A stretch of DNA of 64,000 bases from Ascarosepion bandense (taxonomy: Eukaryota > Mollusca > Cephalopoda > Sepiida > Sepiidae). The DNA is taken from the NCBI GenBank assembly GCA_037127315.1, contig JBBBDQ010001122.1, forward strand, positions 8,142,001 to 8,206,000. The letters are read 5' to 3'. This document shows positions 38,893 to 51,236 of this stretch, piece after piece (the first letter of the stretch is position 1; each line of letters starts with the position of its first letter). The notes below the pieces were generated by a model that was not told the origin of the DNA, made no database searches, and saw nothing but the letters and a program-made list of their open reading frames with translations. Position numbers and translations under genes: made by a program.

Positions 38893-41800
38893 ACACTGTT
38901 TGAACCTACCTTCTTGTTTCCGGGTTTTTCTTCCTGGCCCTAACACTCGTATTTGTATATATATTCAGTTATTCTAATACACTGTTTGAATCTACCTTCT
39001 TGTTTGCGTGTCTTTCTTCCTGGCCCTAACACTCGTATTTGTATATATATTCAGTTATTCTAATACACTGTTTGAACCTACCTTCTTGTTTGCGTGTCTT
39101 TCTTCCTGGCCCTAACACTCGTATTTGTATATATATTCAGTTATTCTAATACACTGTTTGAATCTACCTTCTTGTTTCCGTGTCTTTTTTCCTGGCCCTA
39201 ACACTTGTATTTGTATATATATTCAGTTATTCTAATACACTGTTTGAACCTACCTTCTTGTTTGCGTGTCTTTCTTCCTGGCCCTAACACTTGTATTTGT
39301 ATATATATTCAGTTATTCTAATACACTGTTTGAACCTACCTTCTTGTTTACGTGTCTTTCTTCCTGGCCCTAACACTTGTATTTGTATATATATTCAGTT
39401 ATTCTAATACACTGTTTGAACCTACCATCTTGTTTACGTGTCTTTCTTCCTGGCCCTAACACTTGTATTTGTATATATATTCAGTTATTCTAATACACTG
39501 TTTGAACCTACCTTCTTGTTTGCGTGTCTTTCTTCCTGGCCCTAACACTTGTATTTGTATATATATTCAGTTATTCTAATACACTGTTTGAACCTACCTT
39601 CTTGTTTGCGTGTCTTTCTTCCTGGCCCTAACACTCGTATTTGTATATATATTCAGTTATTCTAATACACTGTTTGAATCTACCTTCTTGTTTCCGTGTC
39701 TTTTTTCCTGGCCCTAACACTTGTATTTGTATATATATTCAGTTATTCTAATACACTGTTTGAACCTACCTTCTTGTTTGCGTGTCTTTCTTCCTGGCCC
39801 TAACACTTGTATTTGTATATATATTCAGTTATTCTAATACACTGTTTGAACCTACCTTCTTGTTTACGTGTCTTTCTTCCTGGCCCTAACACTTGTATTT
39901 GTATATATATTCAGTTATTCTAATACACTGTTTGAACCTACCATCTTGTTTACGTGTCTTTCTTCCTGGCCCTAACACTTGTATTTGTATATATATTCAG
40001 TTATTCTAATACACTGTTTGAACCTACCTTCTTGTTTGCGTGTCTTTCTTCCTGGCCCTAACACTTGTATTTGTATATATATTCAGTTATTCTAATACAC
40101 TGTTTGAACCTACCTTCTTGTTTGCGTTTCTTTCTTCCTGGACCTAACACTTCTATTTGTATATATATTCAGTTATTCTAATACACTGTTTGAACCTACC
40201 TTCTTGTTTGCGTGTCTTTCTTCCTGGCCCTAACACTTCTATTTGTATATATATTCAGTTATTCTAATACACTGTTTGAACCTACCTTCTTGTTTACGTG
40301 TCTTTCTTCCTGGCCCTAACACTTGTATTTGTATATATATTCAGTTATTCTAATACACTATTTGAACCTACCATCTTGTTTACGTGTCTTTCTTCCTGGC
40401 CCTAACACTTGTATTTGTATATATATTCAGTTATTCTAATACACTGTTTGAACCTACCTTCTTGTTTGCGTGTCTTTCTTCCTGGCCCTAACACTTGTAT
40501 TTGTATATATATTCAGTTATTCTAATACACTGTTTCAACCTACCTTCTTGTTTGAGTGTCTTTCTTCCTGGCCCTAACACTTGTATTTGTATATATATTC
40601 AGTTATTCTAATACACTGTTTGAACCTACCTTCTTGTTTACGTGTCTTTCTTCCTGGCCCTAACACTTGTATTTGTATATATATTCAGTTATTCTAATAC
40701 ACTGTTTGAACCTACCTTCTTGTTTACGTGTCTTTCTTCCTGGCCCTAACACTTGTATTTGTATATATATTCAGTTATTCTAATACACTGTTTGAACCTA
40801 CCTTCTTGTTTGCGTGTCTTTCTTCCTGGCCCTAACACTTGTATTTGTATATATATTCAGTTATTCTAATACACTGTTTGAACCTACCTTCTTGTTTGCG
40901 TGTCTTTCTTCTTGGCCCTAACACTTGTATTTGTATATATATTCTGTTATTCTAATACACTGTTTGAACCTACCTTCTTGTTTGCGTGTCTTTCTTCCCG
41001 GCCCTAACACTTGTATTTGTATATATATTCAGTTATTCTAATACACTGTTTGAACCTACCTTCTTGTTTCCGTGTCTTTCTTCCCGGCCCTAACACTTGT
41101 ATTTGTATATATATTCAGTTATTCTAATACACTGTTTGAACATACCTTCTTGTTTGCGTGTACTTTCTTCCTGGCCCTAACACTCGTATTTGTATTTATA
41201 TTCTGTTATTCTAATACACTGTTTGAACCTACCTTCTTGCTTCCGTGTTTTTCTTCCTGGCCCTAACACTTGTATTTGTATATATATTCTGTTATTCTAA
41301 TACACTGTTTGAACCTACCTTCTTGTTTGCGTGTTTTTCTTCCCGGCCCTAACACTCGTATTTGTATATATATTCTGTTATTCTAATACACTGTTTGAAC
41401 CTACCTTCTTGTTTGCGTGTCTTTCTTCCTGGCCCTAACAATCGTATTTGTATATATATTCTGTTATTCTAATACACTGTTTGAACCTACCTTCTTGCTT
41501 CCGTGTTTTTCTTCCTGGCCCTAACACTTGTATTTGTATATATATTCTGTTATTCTAATAACTGTTTGAACCTACCTTCTTGTTTGCGTGTTTTTCTTCC
41601 CGGCCCTAACACTCGTATTTGTATATATATTCTGTTATTCTAATACACTGTTTGAACATACCTTCTTGTTTGCGTGTTTTTCTTCCCGGCCCTAACACTT
41701 GTATTTGTATATATATTCAGTTATTCTAATACACTGTTTGAATCTACCTTCTTGTTTCCGTGTCTTTCTTCCCGGCCCTAACACTTGTATTTGTATATAT

Positions 41801-42700
41801 ATTCAGTTATTCTAATACACTGTTTGAACCTACCTTCTTGTTTGCGTGTCTTTCTTCCTGGCCTTAACACTCGTATTTGTATATATATTCAGTTATTCTA
41901 ATACACTGTTTGAACCTACCTTCTTGTTTGCGTGTCTTTCTTCCTGGCCCTAACACTCGTATTTGTATATATATTCTGTTATTCTAATACACTGTTTGAA
42001 CCTACCTTCTTGTTTGCGTGTCTTTCTTCCTGGCCCTAACACTCGTATTTGTATATATATTCTGTTATTCTAATACACTGTTTGAACCTACCTTCTTGCT
42101 TCCGTGTTTTTCTTCCTGGCCCTAACACTTGTATTTGTATATATATTCTGTTTTTCTAATACACTGTTTGAACCTACCTTCTTGTTTGCGTGTTTTTCTT
42201 CCCGGCCCTAACACTTGTATTTGTATATATATTCAGTTATTCTAATACACTGTTTGAATCTACCTTCTTGTTTCCGTGTCTTTCTTCCCGGCCCTAACAC
42301 TTGTATTTGTATATATATTCAGTTATTCTAATACACTGTTTGAACCTACATTCTTGTTTGCGTGTTTTTCTTCCTGGCCCTAACACTTGTATTTGTATAT
42401 ATATTCAGTTATTCTAATACACTGTTTGAACCTACATTCTTGTTTCCGTGTCTTTCTTCCTGGCCCTAACAATCGTATTTGTATATATATTCAGTTATTC
42501 TAATACACTGTTTGAATCTACCTTCTTGTTTGCCTGTCTTTCTTCCTGGCCCTAACACTCGTATTTGTATATATATTCAGTTATTCTAATACACTGTTTG
42601 AACCTACCTTCTTGTTTGCGTGTCTTTCTTCCTGGCCGTAACACTTGTATTTGTATATATATTCAGTTATTCTAATACACTGTTTGAACCTACCTTCTTG
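38893..42700 (+). repeat. Satellite B, TTCAG/TTTGCG subfamily block
   Basis: Units of 86 bp with TATATATATTCAGTTATTC, CTTGTTTGCGTGTC or TTTACGTG, and CACTTGTATTTG. Very homogeneous, with a higher-order period of six units: the TTTCCGTGTCTTTTTTCC variant recurs about 518 bp apart near 39,175 and 39,690. The LINE insertion sits inside this subfamily, whose units also lie left of it. Confidence 0.9.
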
Positions 42701-45700
42701 TTTCAGTGTTTTTCTTCCTGGCCCTAACATTCGTATTTGTATATATATATTCTGTTATTCTAATACTCTGTTTGAACCTACCTTCTTGTTTCCATGTTTT
42801 TCTTCCTGGCCCTAACATCCTTATTTTTATATATATATTCTGTTATTCTAATACTCTGTTTGAACCTACCTTCTTGTTTCCGTGTTTTTCTTCCTGGCCC
42901 TAACACTCGTATTTGTATATATATATTCTGTTATTCTAAAACTCTGTTTGAACCTACCTTCTTGTTTCCGTGTTTTTCTTTCTGGCCCTAACATTCTTAT
43001 TTGTATATATATTCTGTTATTCTGATACACTGTTTGAAACTACCTTCTTGTTTCCGTGTTTTTCTTCCTGGCCCTAACACTCGTATTTGTATATATATTC
43101 TGTTATTCTAATACACTGTTTGAACCTACCTTCTTGCTTCCGTGTTTTTCTTCCTGGCCCTAACATTCTTATTTGTATATATATATTATGTTATTCTAAT
43201 ACACTGTTTGAAACTACCTTCTTGTTTCCGTGTTTTTCTTCCTGGCCCTAACACTCGTACTTGTATATATATTCTGTTATTCTAATAAACTGTTTGAAAC
43301 TACCTTCTTGTTTCCGTGTTTTTCTTCCTGGCCCTAACACTCTTATTTGTATATATATATTCTGTTATTCTAATACACTGTTTGAACCTACCTTCTTGTT
43401 TCCGTGTCTTTCTTCCCGGCCCTAACACTCGTATTTATATATATATATTCTGTTATTCTAATAGACTGTTTGAAACTACCTTCTTGTTTCCGTGTTTTTC
43501 TTCCTGGCCCTAACACTCCTATTTGTATATATATATTCTGTTATTCTAATACTCTGTTTGAACCTACCTTCTTGTTTCCGTGTTTTTCTTCCTGGCCCTA
43601 ACACTCGTATTTGTATATATATATTCTGTTATTCTAATACACTGTTTGAGTCTACCTTCTTGTTTCCGTGTCTTTCTTCCCGGCCCTAACACTTGTATTT
43701 GTATATATATTCAGTTATTCTAATACACTGTTTGAACCTACATTCTTGTTTGCGTGTTTTTTCTTCCTGGCCCTAACACTTGTATTTGTATATATATTCA
43801 GTTATTCTAATACACTGTTTGAACCTACATTCTTGTTTCCGTGTCTTTCTTCCTGGCCCTAACAATCGTATTTGTATATATATTCAGTTATTCTAATACA
43901 CTGTTTGAATTTACCTTCTTGTTTGCGTGTCTTTCTTCCTGGCCCTAACACTCGTATTTGTATATATATTCAGTTATTCTAATACACTGTTTGAACCTAC
44001 CTTCTTGTTTGCGTGTCTTTCTTCCTGGCCGTAACACTTGTATTTGTATATATATTCACTTATTCTAATACACTGTTTGAACCTACCTTCTTGTTTCAGT
44101 GTTTTTCTTCCTGGCCCTAACATTCGTATTTGTATATATATATTCTGTTATTCTAATACTCTGTTTGAACCTACCTTCTTGTTTCCGTGTTTTTCTTCCT
44201 GGCCCTAACATCCTTATTTTTATATATATATTCTGTTATTCTAATACTCTGTTTGAACCTACCTTCTTGTTTCCGTGTTTTTCTTCCTGGCCCTAACACT
44301 CGTATTTGTATATATATATTCTGTTATTCTAAAACTCTGTTTGAACCTACCTTCTTGTTTCCGTGTTTTTCTTCCTGGCCCTAACATTCTTATTTGTATA
44401 TATATTCTGTTATTCTAATACACTGTTTGAAACTACCTTCTTGTTTCCGTGTTTTTCTTCCTGGCCCTAACACTCGTATTTATATATATATTCTGTTATT
44501 CTAATACACTCTTTGAACCTACCTTCTTGCTTCCGTGTTTTTCTTCCTGGCCCTAACATTCTTATTTGTATATATATATTATGTTATTCTAATACACTGT
44601 TTGAACCTACCTTCTTGTTTCCGTGTTTTTCTTCCTGGCCCTAACACTCGTACTTGTATATATATTCATGTTATTCTAATAAACTGTTTGAAACTACCTT
44701 CTTGTTTCCGTGTTTTTCTTCCTGGCCCTAACACTCTTATTTGTATATATATATTCTGTTATTCTAATACACTGTTTGAACCTACCTTCTTGTTTCCGTG
44801 TCTTTCTTCCCGGCCCTAACACTCGTATTTATATATATATATTCTGTTATTCTAATAGACTGCTTGAAACTACCTTCTTGTTTCCGTGTTTTTCTTCCTG
44901 GCCCTAACACTCCTATTTGTATATATATATTCTGTTATTCTAATACTCTGTTTGAACCTACCTTCTTGTTTCCGTGTTTTTCTTCCTGGCCCTAACACTC
45001 GTATTTGTATATATATATTCTGTTATTCTAATACACTGTTTGAAACTACCTTCTTGTTTCCGTGTTTTTCTTCCTGGCTTTAACACTCGTATTTGTATAT
45101 ATATTCTGTTATTCTAATACACTGTTTGAACCTACCTTCTTGCTACCGTGTTTTTCTTCCTGGCCCTAACATTCTTATTTGTATATATATTCTGTTATTC
45201 TAATAAACTGTTTGAAACTACCTTCTTGCTTCCGTGTTTTTCTTCCTGGACCTAACATTCTTACTTGTATATATATTCTGTTATTCTAATACACTGTTTG
45301 AACCTACCTTCTTGTTTCCGTGTTTTTCTTCCTGGCCCTAACACTCGTATTTGTATATATACATTCTGTTATTCTAATACACTGTTTGAACCTACCTTCT
45401 TGTTTCCGTGTTTTTCTTCCTGGCCCTAACTTTCTTATTTGTATATATATTCTGTTCTTCTAATACACTGTTTGAAACTACCTTCTTGTTTCCGTGTTTT
45501 TCTTCCTGGCCCTAACACTCGTATTTGTATATATATTCTGTTATTCTAATACACTGTTTGAACCTACCATCGTGCTTCCGTGTTTTTCTTCCTGGCCCTA
45601 ACATTCTTATTTGTATATATATATTCTGTTATTCTAATACACTGTTTGAAACTACCTTCTTGTTTCCGTGTTTTTCTTCCTGGCCCTAACACTCGTATTT

Positions 45701-46990
45701 GTATATATATTCTGTTATTCTAATACACTGTTTGAAACTACCTTCTTGTTTCCGTGTTTTTCTTCCTGGCCCTAACACTCGTATTTGTATATATATATTC
45801 TGTTATTCTAATACACTGTTTGAACCTACCTTCTTGTTTCCGTGTCCTTCTTCCCGGCCCTAACACTCGTATTTATATATATATTCTGTTATTCTAATAC
45901 ACTGTTTGAACCTACCTTCTTGTTTCCGTGTTTTTTTTCCTGGCCTTAACACTCCTATTTGTATATGTATATTCTGTTATTCTAATACTCTGTTTGAACC
46001 TACCTTCTTGTTTCCGTGTTTTTCTTCCTGGCCCTAACACTCGTATTTGTATATATATATTCAGTTATTCTAATACACTGTTTGACACTACCTTCTTGTT
46101 TCCGTGTTTTTCTTCCTGGCTTTAACACTCGTATTTGTATATATATTCTGTTATTCTAATACACTGTTTGAACCTACCTTCTTGCTTCCGTGTTTTTCTT
46201 CCTGGCCCTAACATTCTTATTTGTATATATATTCTGTTATTCTATCACACTGTTTGAAACTACCTTCTTGCTTCCGTGTTTTTCTTCCTGGACCTAACAT
46301 TCTTATTTGTATATATATTCTGTTATTCTAATACACTGTTTGAAACTACCTTCTTGTTTCCGTGTTTTTCTTCCTGGCCCTAACATTCGTATTTGTATAT
46401 ATATATTCTCTTATTCTAATACTCTGTTTGAACCTACCTTCTTGTTTCCGTGTTTTTCTTCCTGGCCCTAACACTCGTATTTGTATATATATATATTCTT
46501 TTATTCTAATACTCTGTTTGAACCTACCTTCTTGTTTCCGTGTTTTTCTTCCTGGCCCTAACATTCTTATTTGTATATATATTCTGTTATTCTAATACAC
46601 TGTTTGAAACTACCTTCTTGTTTCCGTGTTTTTCTTCCTGGCCCTAACACTCGTATTTGTATATATATTCTGTTATTCTAATACACTGTTTGAACCTACC
46701 TTCTTGCTTCCGTGTTTTTCTTCCTGGACCTAACATTCTTATTTGTATATATATTCTGTTATTCTAATACACTGTTTGAAACTACCTTCTTGTTTCCGTG
46801 TTTTTCTTCCTGGCCCTAACACTCGTATTTGTATATATATTCTGTTATTCTAATACACTGTTTGAACCTACCTTCTTGCTTCCGTGTTTTTCTTCCTGGC
46901 CCTAACACTCGTATTTATATATATATTCTGTTATTCTAATACACTCTTTGAACCTATCTTCTTGCTTCCGTGTCTTAATTCCGGCCCCTA
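42701..46990 (+). repeat. Satellite B, 88-bp subfamily block with 1.39-kb higher-order repeat
   Basis: Units with TTTCCGTGTTTTTCTTCC, longer (TA)n and CTCTG variants. The segment from 42,706 recurs from 44,099 with an offset of 1,393-1,394 bp and the same order of rare variants (CATCCTTATTTTT, GACTGTTTGAAAC, TTATATATATATATTC). This is a 16-unit higher-order repeat. Confidence 0.9.
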
Positions 46991-47185
46991 ACTAGGCCAG
47001 AAGAACTTAAAGAGGAAAATTTTGCCACAATTAAGTGTAATGCCAATCGTTATCTTTTATACTAATTCGTGTTTTTGATGGTTCTCTATAACGTTCACAT
47101 ATTCTTTCACTCTCACTAACTCGTTGCGTTTAATGGCATTATTTTTTTCCTCGGAGTGAAATCGTTTTGAAAAATGGTTGACGGA
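46944..47185 (+). repeat. Inner inverted arm (left)
   Basis: From CACTCTTTGAACC through CTTAAAGAGGAAAATTTTGCC and GTAATGCCAATCGTTATC to GTTGACGGAGCG, this matches the reverse complement of about 47,780-48,002. It carries one insertion of about 48 bp (about 47,131-47,178) absent from the other arm. The insert reads CCTCGGAGTGAAATCGTTTTGAAAAA, close to the LINE 3' end consensus, so it may be a very short LINE tail insertion. Confidence 0.75.
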
Positions 47186-47194
47186 GCGTAGCTT

Positions 47195-47291
47195 CGTAGA
47201 GATACCAAAGGAAAAAATATTGAAAGCGACAAGAGACAGAGCCAAGTGGAAGTCCGTGATCGCCTACATTCTGAAGGGACACGGCACATGA
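47195..47291 (+). pseudogene. RTE-type LINE C-terminal tail, fragment 1
   Basis: Reads IPKEKILKATRDRAKWKSVI then AYILKGHGT and a stop. The pattern RDR-W-S-V-A-VLKGHGT is the usual C-terminus of RTE-like reverse transcriptases. Only the tail remains, next to another copy of the same tail at 47,610-47,733. Confidence 0.6.
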
Positions 47292-47309
47292 AGTTTTCTA
47301 TATTATTTT

Positions 47310-47733
47310 ATTCCTGGGAAACGTAATGAGGAAGGAGAGTCTAGAGAATATAATACTTATAGGGCGGATAGAGGGTAAGAGAGTGAGTGAGAGAGAGAGT
47401 GAGAGAGAGAGAGTGAGAGAGAGAGAGAGAGAGAGGGAGAGAGGGAAAGAGAGAGGTAGAGAGGTAGAGAGGGAGAGAGGGAGAGAGGGAGAGAGGGAGA
47501 GAGGGAGAGAGAGAGGTAGAGAGGGAGAGAGGGAGAGAGGGAGAGAGAGAGGGAGAGAGGTAGAGAGGGAGAGAGGATAAAACAGCTACTTGATAGGCCT
47601 GAGCAAATGGAAGGCAGAGCGGAGTTTTGGAGAGATACCAATAGGAAAGATATTAGGAGCGCCAAGGGACTGGAAAAAGTGGAGGGCCATGGTCGCCTAT
47701 GTCCTGAAAGGACACGGCGCTTGAAGAAGAATT
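47310..47733 (+). pseudogene. RTE-type LINE C-terminus interrupted by GA expansion
   Basis: Reads MRKESLENIILIGRIEGKRV, then about 190 bp of GAGAGG-type microsatellite, then after a stop LSKWKAERSFGEIPIGKILG and APRDWKKWRAMVAYVLKGHGA with a stop. In relatives the RKEGLEN-LTG-IEGKR segment is followed by RGRQR and LS-WM, so the GA tract appears to have grown from the purine-rich RGRQR codons. No catalytic domain is present. Low-complexity frames across the tract on both strands are not genes. Confidence 0.65.
47392..47577. repeat. GA/GGGA microsatellite
   Basis: (GA)n with GGGAGA and GGTAGA interruptions, embedded in the RTE C-terminal relic. Confidence 0.95.
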
Positions 47734-47779
47734 GTTCCGCGGAGAAGCGAAATAAACTCACGAGATGTTGGTCCAGTAA

Positions 47780-48002
47780 TTTTGGTATCTCTTCCAAGCC
47801 CCGCTCCGTCAACAACGCAACGAGTTAGTGAGAGTGAAAGAATATGTGAAAATTATAGAGAACCATAAAAAACACGAATTAGTATAAAAGATAACGATTG
47901 GCATTACACTGAATTGTGGCAAAATTTTCCTCTTTAAGTTGTTATGGCCTTGTTAGGGTGCGGAAGTAAGACAAGGACACAAGAAGGTAGGTTCAAAGAG
48001 TG
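47780..48002 (-). repeat. Inner inverted arm (right)
   Basis: Reverse complement of 46,944-47,185 minus the 48-bp insert: CGCTCCGTCAAC, GATAACGATTGGCATTAC, AATTTTCCTCTTTAAG. It ends in a satellite B unit in minus orientation. With the outer flanks, it defines a large unequal inverted repeat. Confidence 0.75.
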
Positions 48003-50880
48003 TATTAGAATAACAGAATATATATACAAATACGAGTGTTAGGGCCAGGAAGAAAGACTCGGAAACAAGAGGTAGGTTCAAACAGTGCATTAGAATAACA
48101 GAATGTATATACAAATACGAGTGTTAGGCCAGGAAGAAAGACACGGAAACAAGAAGGTAGGTTCAAACAGTTTATTAGAATAACAGAACATATATACAAA
48201 TACGAGTGTTACGGCCAGGAAGAAAGACACGGAAACAAAAGGTAGGTTCAAACAGTGTATTAGAATAACAGAATATATATACAAATACGAGTGTTACGGC
48301 CAGGAAGAAAGACACGGAAACAAGAATGTAGTTTCAAACAGTGTATTAGAATAACAGAACATATATACAAATACGAGTGTTACGGCCAGGAAGAAAGACA
48401 CGGAAACAAGAAGGTAGTTTCAAACAGTGTATTAGAATAACAGAATATATATACAAATACGAGTGTTAGTGTCAGGAAGAATGACACGGAAACAAGAATG
48501 TAGTTTCAAACAGTTTATTAGAATAACAGAATATATATACAAATACGAGTGTTACGGCCAGGAAGAAAGACACGGAAACAAGAAGGTAGTTTCAAACAGT
48601 GTATTAGAATAACAGAATATATATACAAATACGAGTGTTACGGCCAGGAAGAAAGACACGGAAACAAGAAGGTAGTTTCAAACAGTGTATTAGAATAACA
48701 GAATATATATACAAATACGAGTGTTAGGGCCAGGATGAAAGACACGGAAACAAGAAGTTAGGTTCAAATAGTTTATTAGAATAACAGAATGTATATACAA
48801 ATACGAGTTTTAGGGCCAAGAAAAAAGACACGGAAACAAGAATGTAGGTTCAAACAGTTTATTAGAATAACAGAATATATATACAAATACGAGTGTTAGG
48901 GACAGGAAGAACGACACGGAAACAAGAATGTAGGTTCAAACAGTGTATTATAATAACAGAATATATATATACAAATACGAGTGTTAGGGCCAGGAAGAAA
49001 GACACGGAAACAAGAAGGTAGGTTCAAACAGTATATTAGAATAACAGAATATATATATACAAATACGAGTGTTAGGGCCAGGAAGAAAGACACGGAAACA
49101 AGAAGGTAGGTTCAAACAGTGTATTAGAATAACAGAATATATATATACAAATACGAGTGTTAGGGCCAGGAAGAAAGACACGGAAACAAGAAGGTAGGTT
49201 CAAACAATTTATTAGAATAACAGAATATATATACAAATACGAGTGTTAGGGCCAGGAAGAAAGACACGGAAACAAGAATGTAGGTTCAAACAGTGTATTA
49301 TAATAACAGAATATATATATGCAAATACGAGTGTTAGGGCCAGGAAGTAAGACACGGAAACAAGAAGGTAGGTCCAGACAGTGTATTAGAATAACAGAAT
49401 ATATATATACAAATACGAGTGTTAGGGCCAGGAAGAAAGACACGGCAACAAGAATGTAGGTTCAGTCAGTGTATTAGAATAACAGAATATATATATACAA
49501 ATACGAGTGTTAGAGCTAGAAGAAAGACACGGAAACAAGAAGGGTAGGTTCAAACAGTGTATTAGAATAACAGAATATATATACAAATACGAGTGCTAGC
49601 CAGGAAGAAAGACAATGAAACAAGAAGGTAGGTGTAATCAGTGTATTAGAATAACAGAATATATATACAAATACGAGTGTTAGGGCCAGGAAGAAAGACA
49701 CTGAAACAAAGAAGGTAGGTTCAAACAGTGTATTAGAATAACAGAATATATATACAAATACGAGTGTTAGGGCCAGGAAGAAAGACACGGAAACAAGAAG
49801 TAGGGTTCAAATAGTTTATTAGAATAACAGAATGTATATACAAATACGAGTTTTAGGGCCAAGAAAAAGACACGAAGAATGTAGGTTCAAACAGTTTATT
49901 AGAATAACAGAATATATATACAAATACGAGTGTTAGGGACAGGAAGAACGACACGGAAACAAAGAATGTAGGTTCAAAACAGTGTATTATAATAACAGAA
50001 TATATATATATACAAATACGAGTGTTAGCCAGAAGAAAGACACGGAAACAAGAAGGTAGGTTCAAACAGTATATTAGGAATAACAGAATATATATATACA
50101 ACACACGAGTGTTAGGGCCAGGAAGAAAGACACGGAAACAAGAAGGTAGGTTCAAACAGTGTATTAGAATAACAGAATATATATATATAAATACGAGTGT
50201 TAGGGCCAGGAAGAAAGACACGGAAACAAGAAGGTAGGTTCAAAACAGTTTATTAGAATAACAGAATATATATACAAATACGAGTGTTAGGGCTATGGAA
50301 GAAAGACACGGAAACAAGAATGTAGGTTCAAAACAGTGTATTATAATAACAGAATATATATATGCAAATACGAGTGTTAGGGCCAGGAAGAAAGACACGG
50401 AAACAAGAAGGTAGTTTCAGACAGTGTATTAGAATAACAGAATATATATATACAAATACGAGTGTTAGGCCAGGAAGAAAGACAGCAACAAGAATGTAGG
50501 TTCAGTCAGTGTATTAGAATAACAGAATATATATATACAAATACGAGTGTTAGAGCCAGAAGAAAGTATACACGGAAACAAGAAGGTAGGTTCAAATAGT
50601 GTATTAGAATAACAGAATATATATACAAATACGAGTGTTAGGGCCAGGGAAGAAAGACACGGAAACAAGAAGGTAGGTGTAATCAGTGTATTAGAATAAC
50701 AGAATATATATACAAATACGAGTGTTACGGCCAGGAAGAAAGACACTGAAACAAGAAGGTAGGTTCAAACAGTGTATTAGAATAACAGAATATATATACA
50801 AATTCGCGTGTTAGGTCTAGGAAGAAAGACACGGTAACAAGAAGGTAGATTGAAACAGTGTATTAGAATAACTGAAAAAT
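47950..50880 (-). repeat. Satellite B in inverted orientation
   Basis: About 33 units on the minus strand with the same consensus as the left array, most with CTCGTATTTG and TTCTG or TTTCCGTGTC variants. Many single-base indels occur between 49,500 and 50,800. Short open frames are periodic and not genes. Confidence 0.95.
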
Positions 50881-51010
50881 ATATGTGTTAATAATCAGCA
50901 AATGGAAGCGTCAGTCCGAACGGTATAGTTATGCTGCGTCTTGACTATCTCTTGACTGCCTCACAGATGCGCAACCGGAGAGTCACCTCGGTCTTTATTT
51001 ATAGCAGGAG
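50865..51010 (-). mobile_element. LTR-like end flanking inverted satellite B
   Basis: Read on minus: TATAAATA, then GAGGCAGTCAAGAGATAG, AAGACGCAGCATAAC, GTTCGGACTGACGCTTCC, CACATATATTTTTCAGTTATTC, then the satellite unit. The same order occurs once at 57,841-58,080 (GAGGCAGTCTAGAGGCAG, GTTCGGACGGACACTTTT, TTGTTATTCCAATACACTGG). A TATA box upstream of a conserved block followed by the satellite unit looks like U3-R-U5 of an LTR. No coding region or primer-binding site was identified. Confidence 0.5.
50996..51003 (-). promoter_or_regulatory. TATA box of LTR-like end
   Basis: TATAAATA on minus, about 35-40 bp upstream of the conserved GAGGCAGTC block. A core promoter role is inferred from the spacing. 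Confidence 0.4.
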
Positions 51011-51020
51011 GAAGTGTACG

Positions 51021-51236
51021 TTACACAGAGAAGGGCACCATAACACACTCAACGTTTTGAAGATCAAAGTCGACAAAGAAACAAGAAACAGGAAGTGAGT
51101 GCCATAAGCGAGAAGTGCGATAGAAGAAACTGATAACATAGAACCTACGGTTAAATCTAGCTATGTTAACTGTGAGGCGATGAAGCTTTGCTGTTAATTC
51201 AGTGATACCATTAAATTCAGAAAGTCTATGTATCAA
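51021..51236 (-). pseudogene. Diverged LINE reverse transcriptase C-terminal relic
   Basis: Minus frame contains IARFNRRFYVISFFYRTSRL and WHSLPVSCFFVDFDLQNVE. The intact LINE has RRRQFYSCSFLSRTSRLW, NSLPYSCFPDGYDLQKF at the same place, so this is the C-terminus of a related, older family. The catalytic region is missing. It adjoins the LTR-like end at 50,865-51,010. Confidence 0.7.

Noticed and set aside
47357..47815. 152-codon minus-strand frame
   Set aside because: Most of it is the GA tract translated; the true signal is the RTE relic on plus.
26090..50880. CRISPR-like array or tandem small protein genes in satellite B
   Set aside because: Units are repeated over their whole length with no unique spacers, and the roughly 65-residue frames stop because the period is usually not a multiple of 3.
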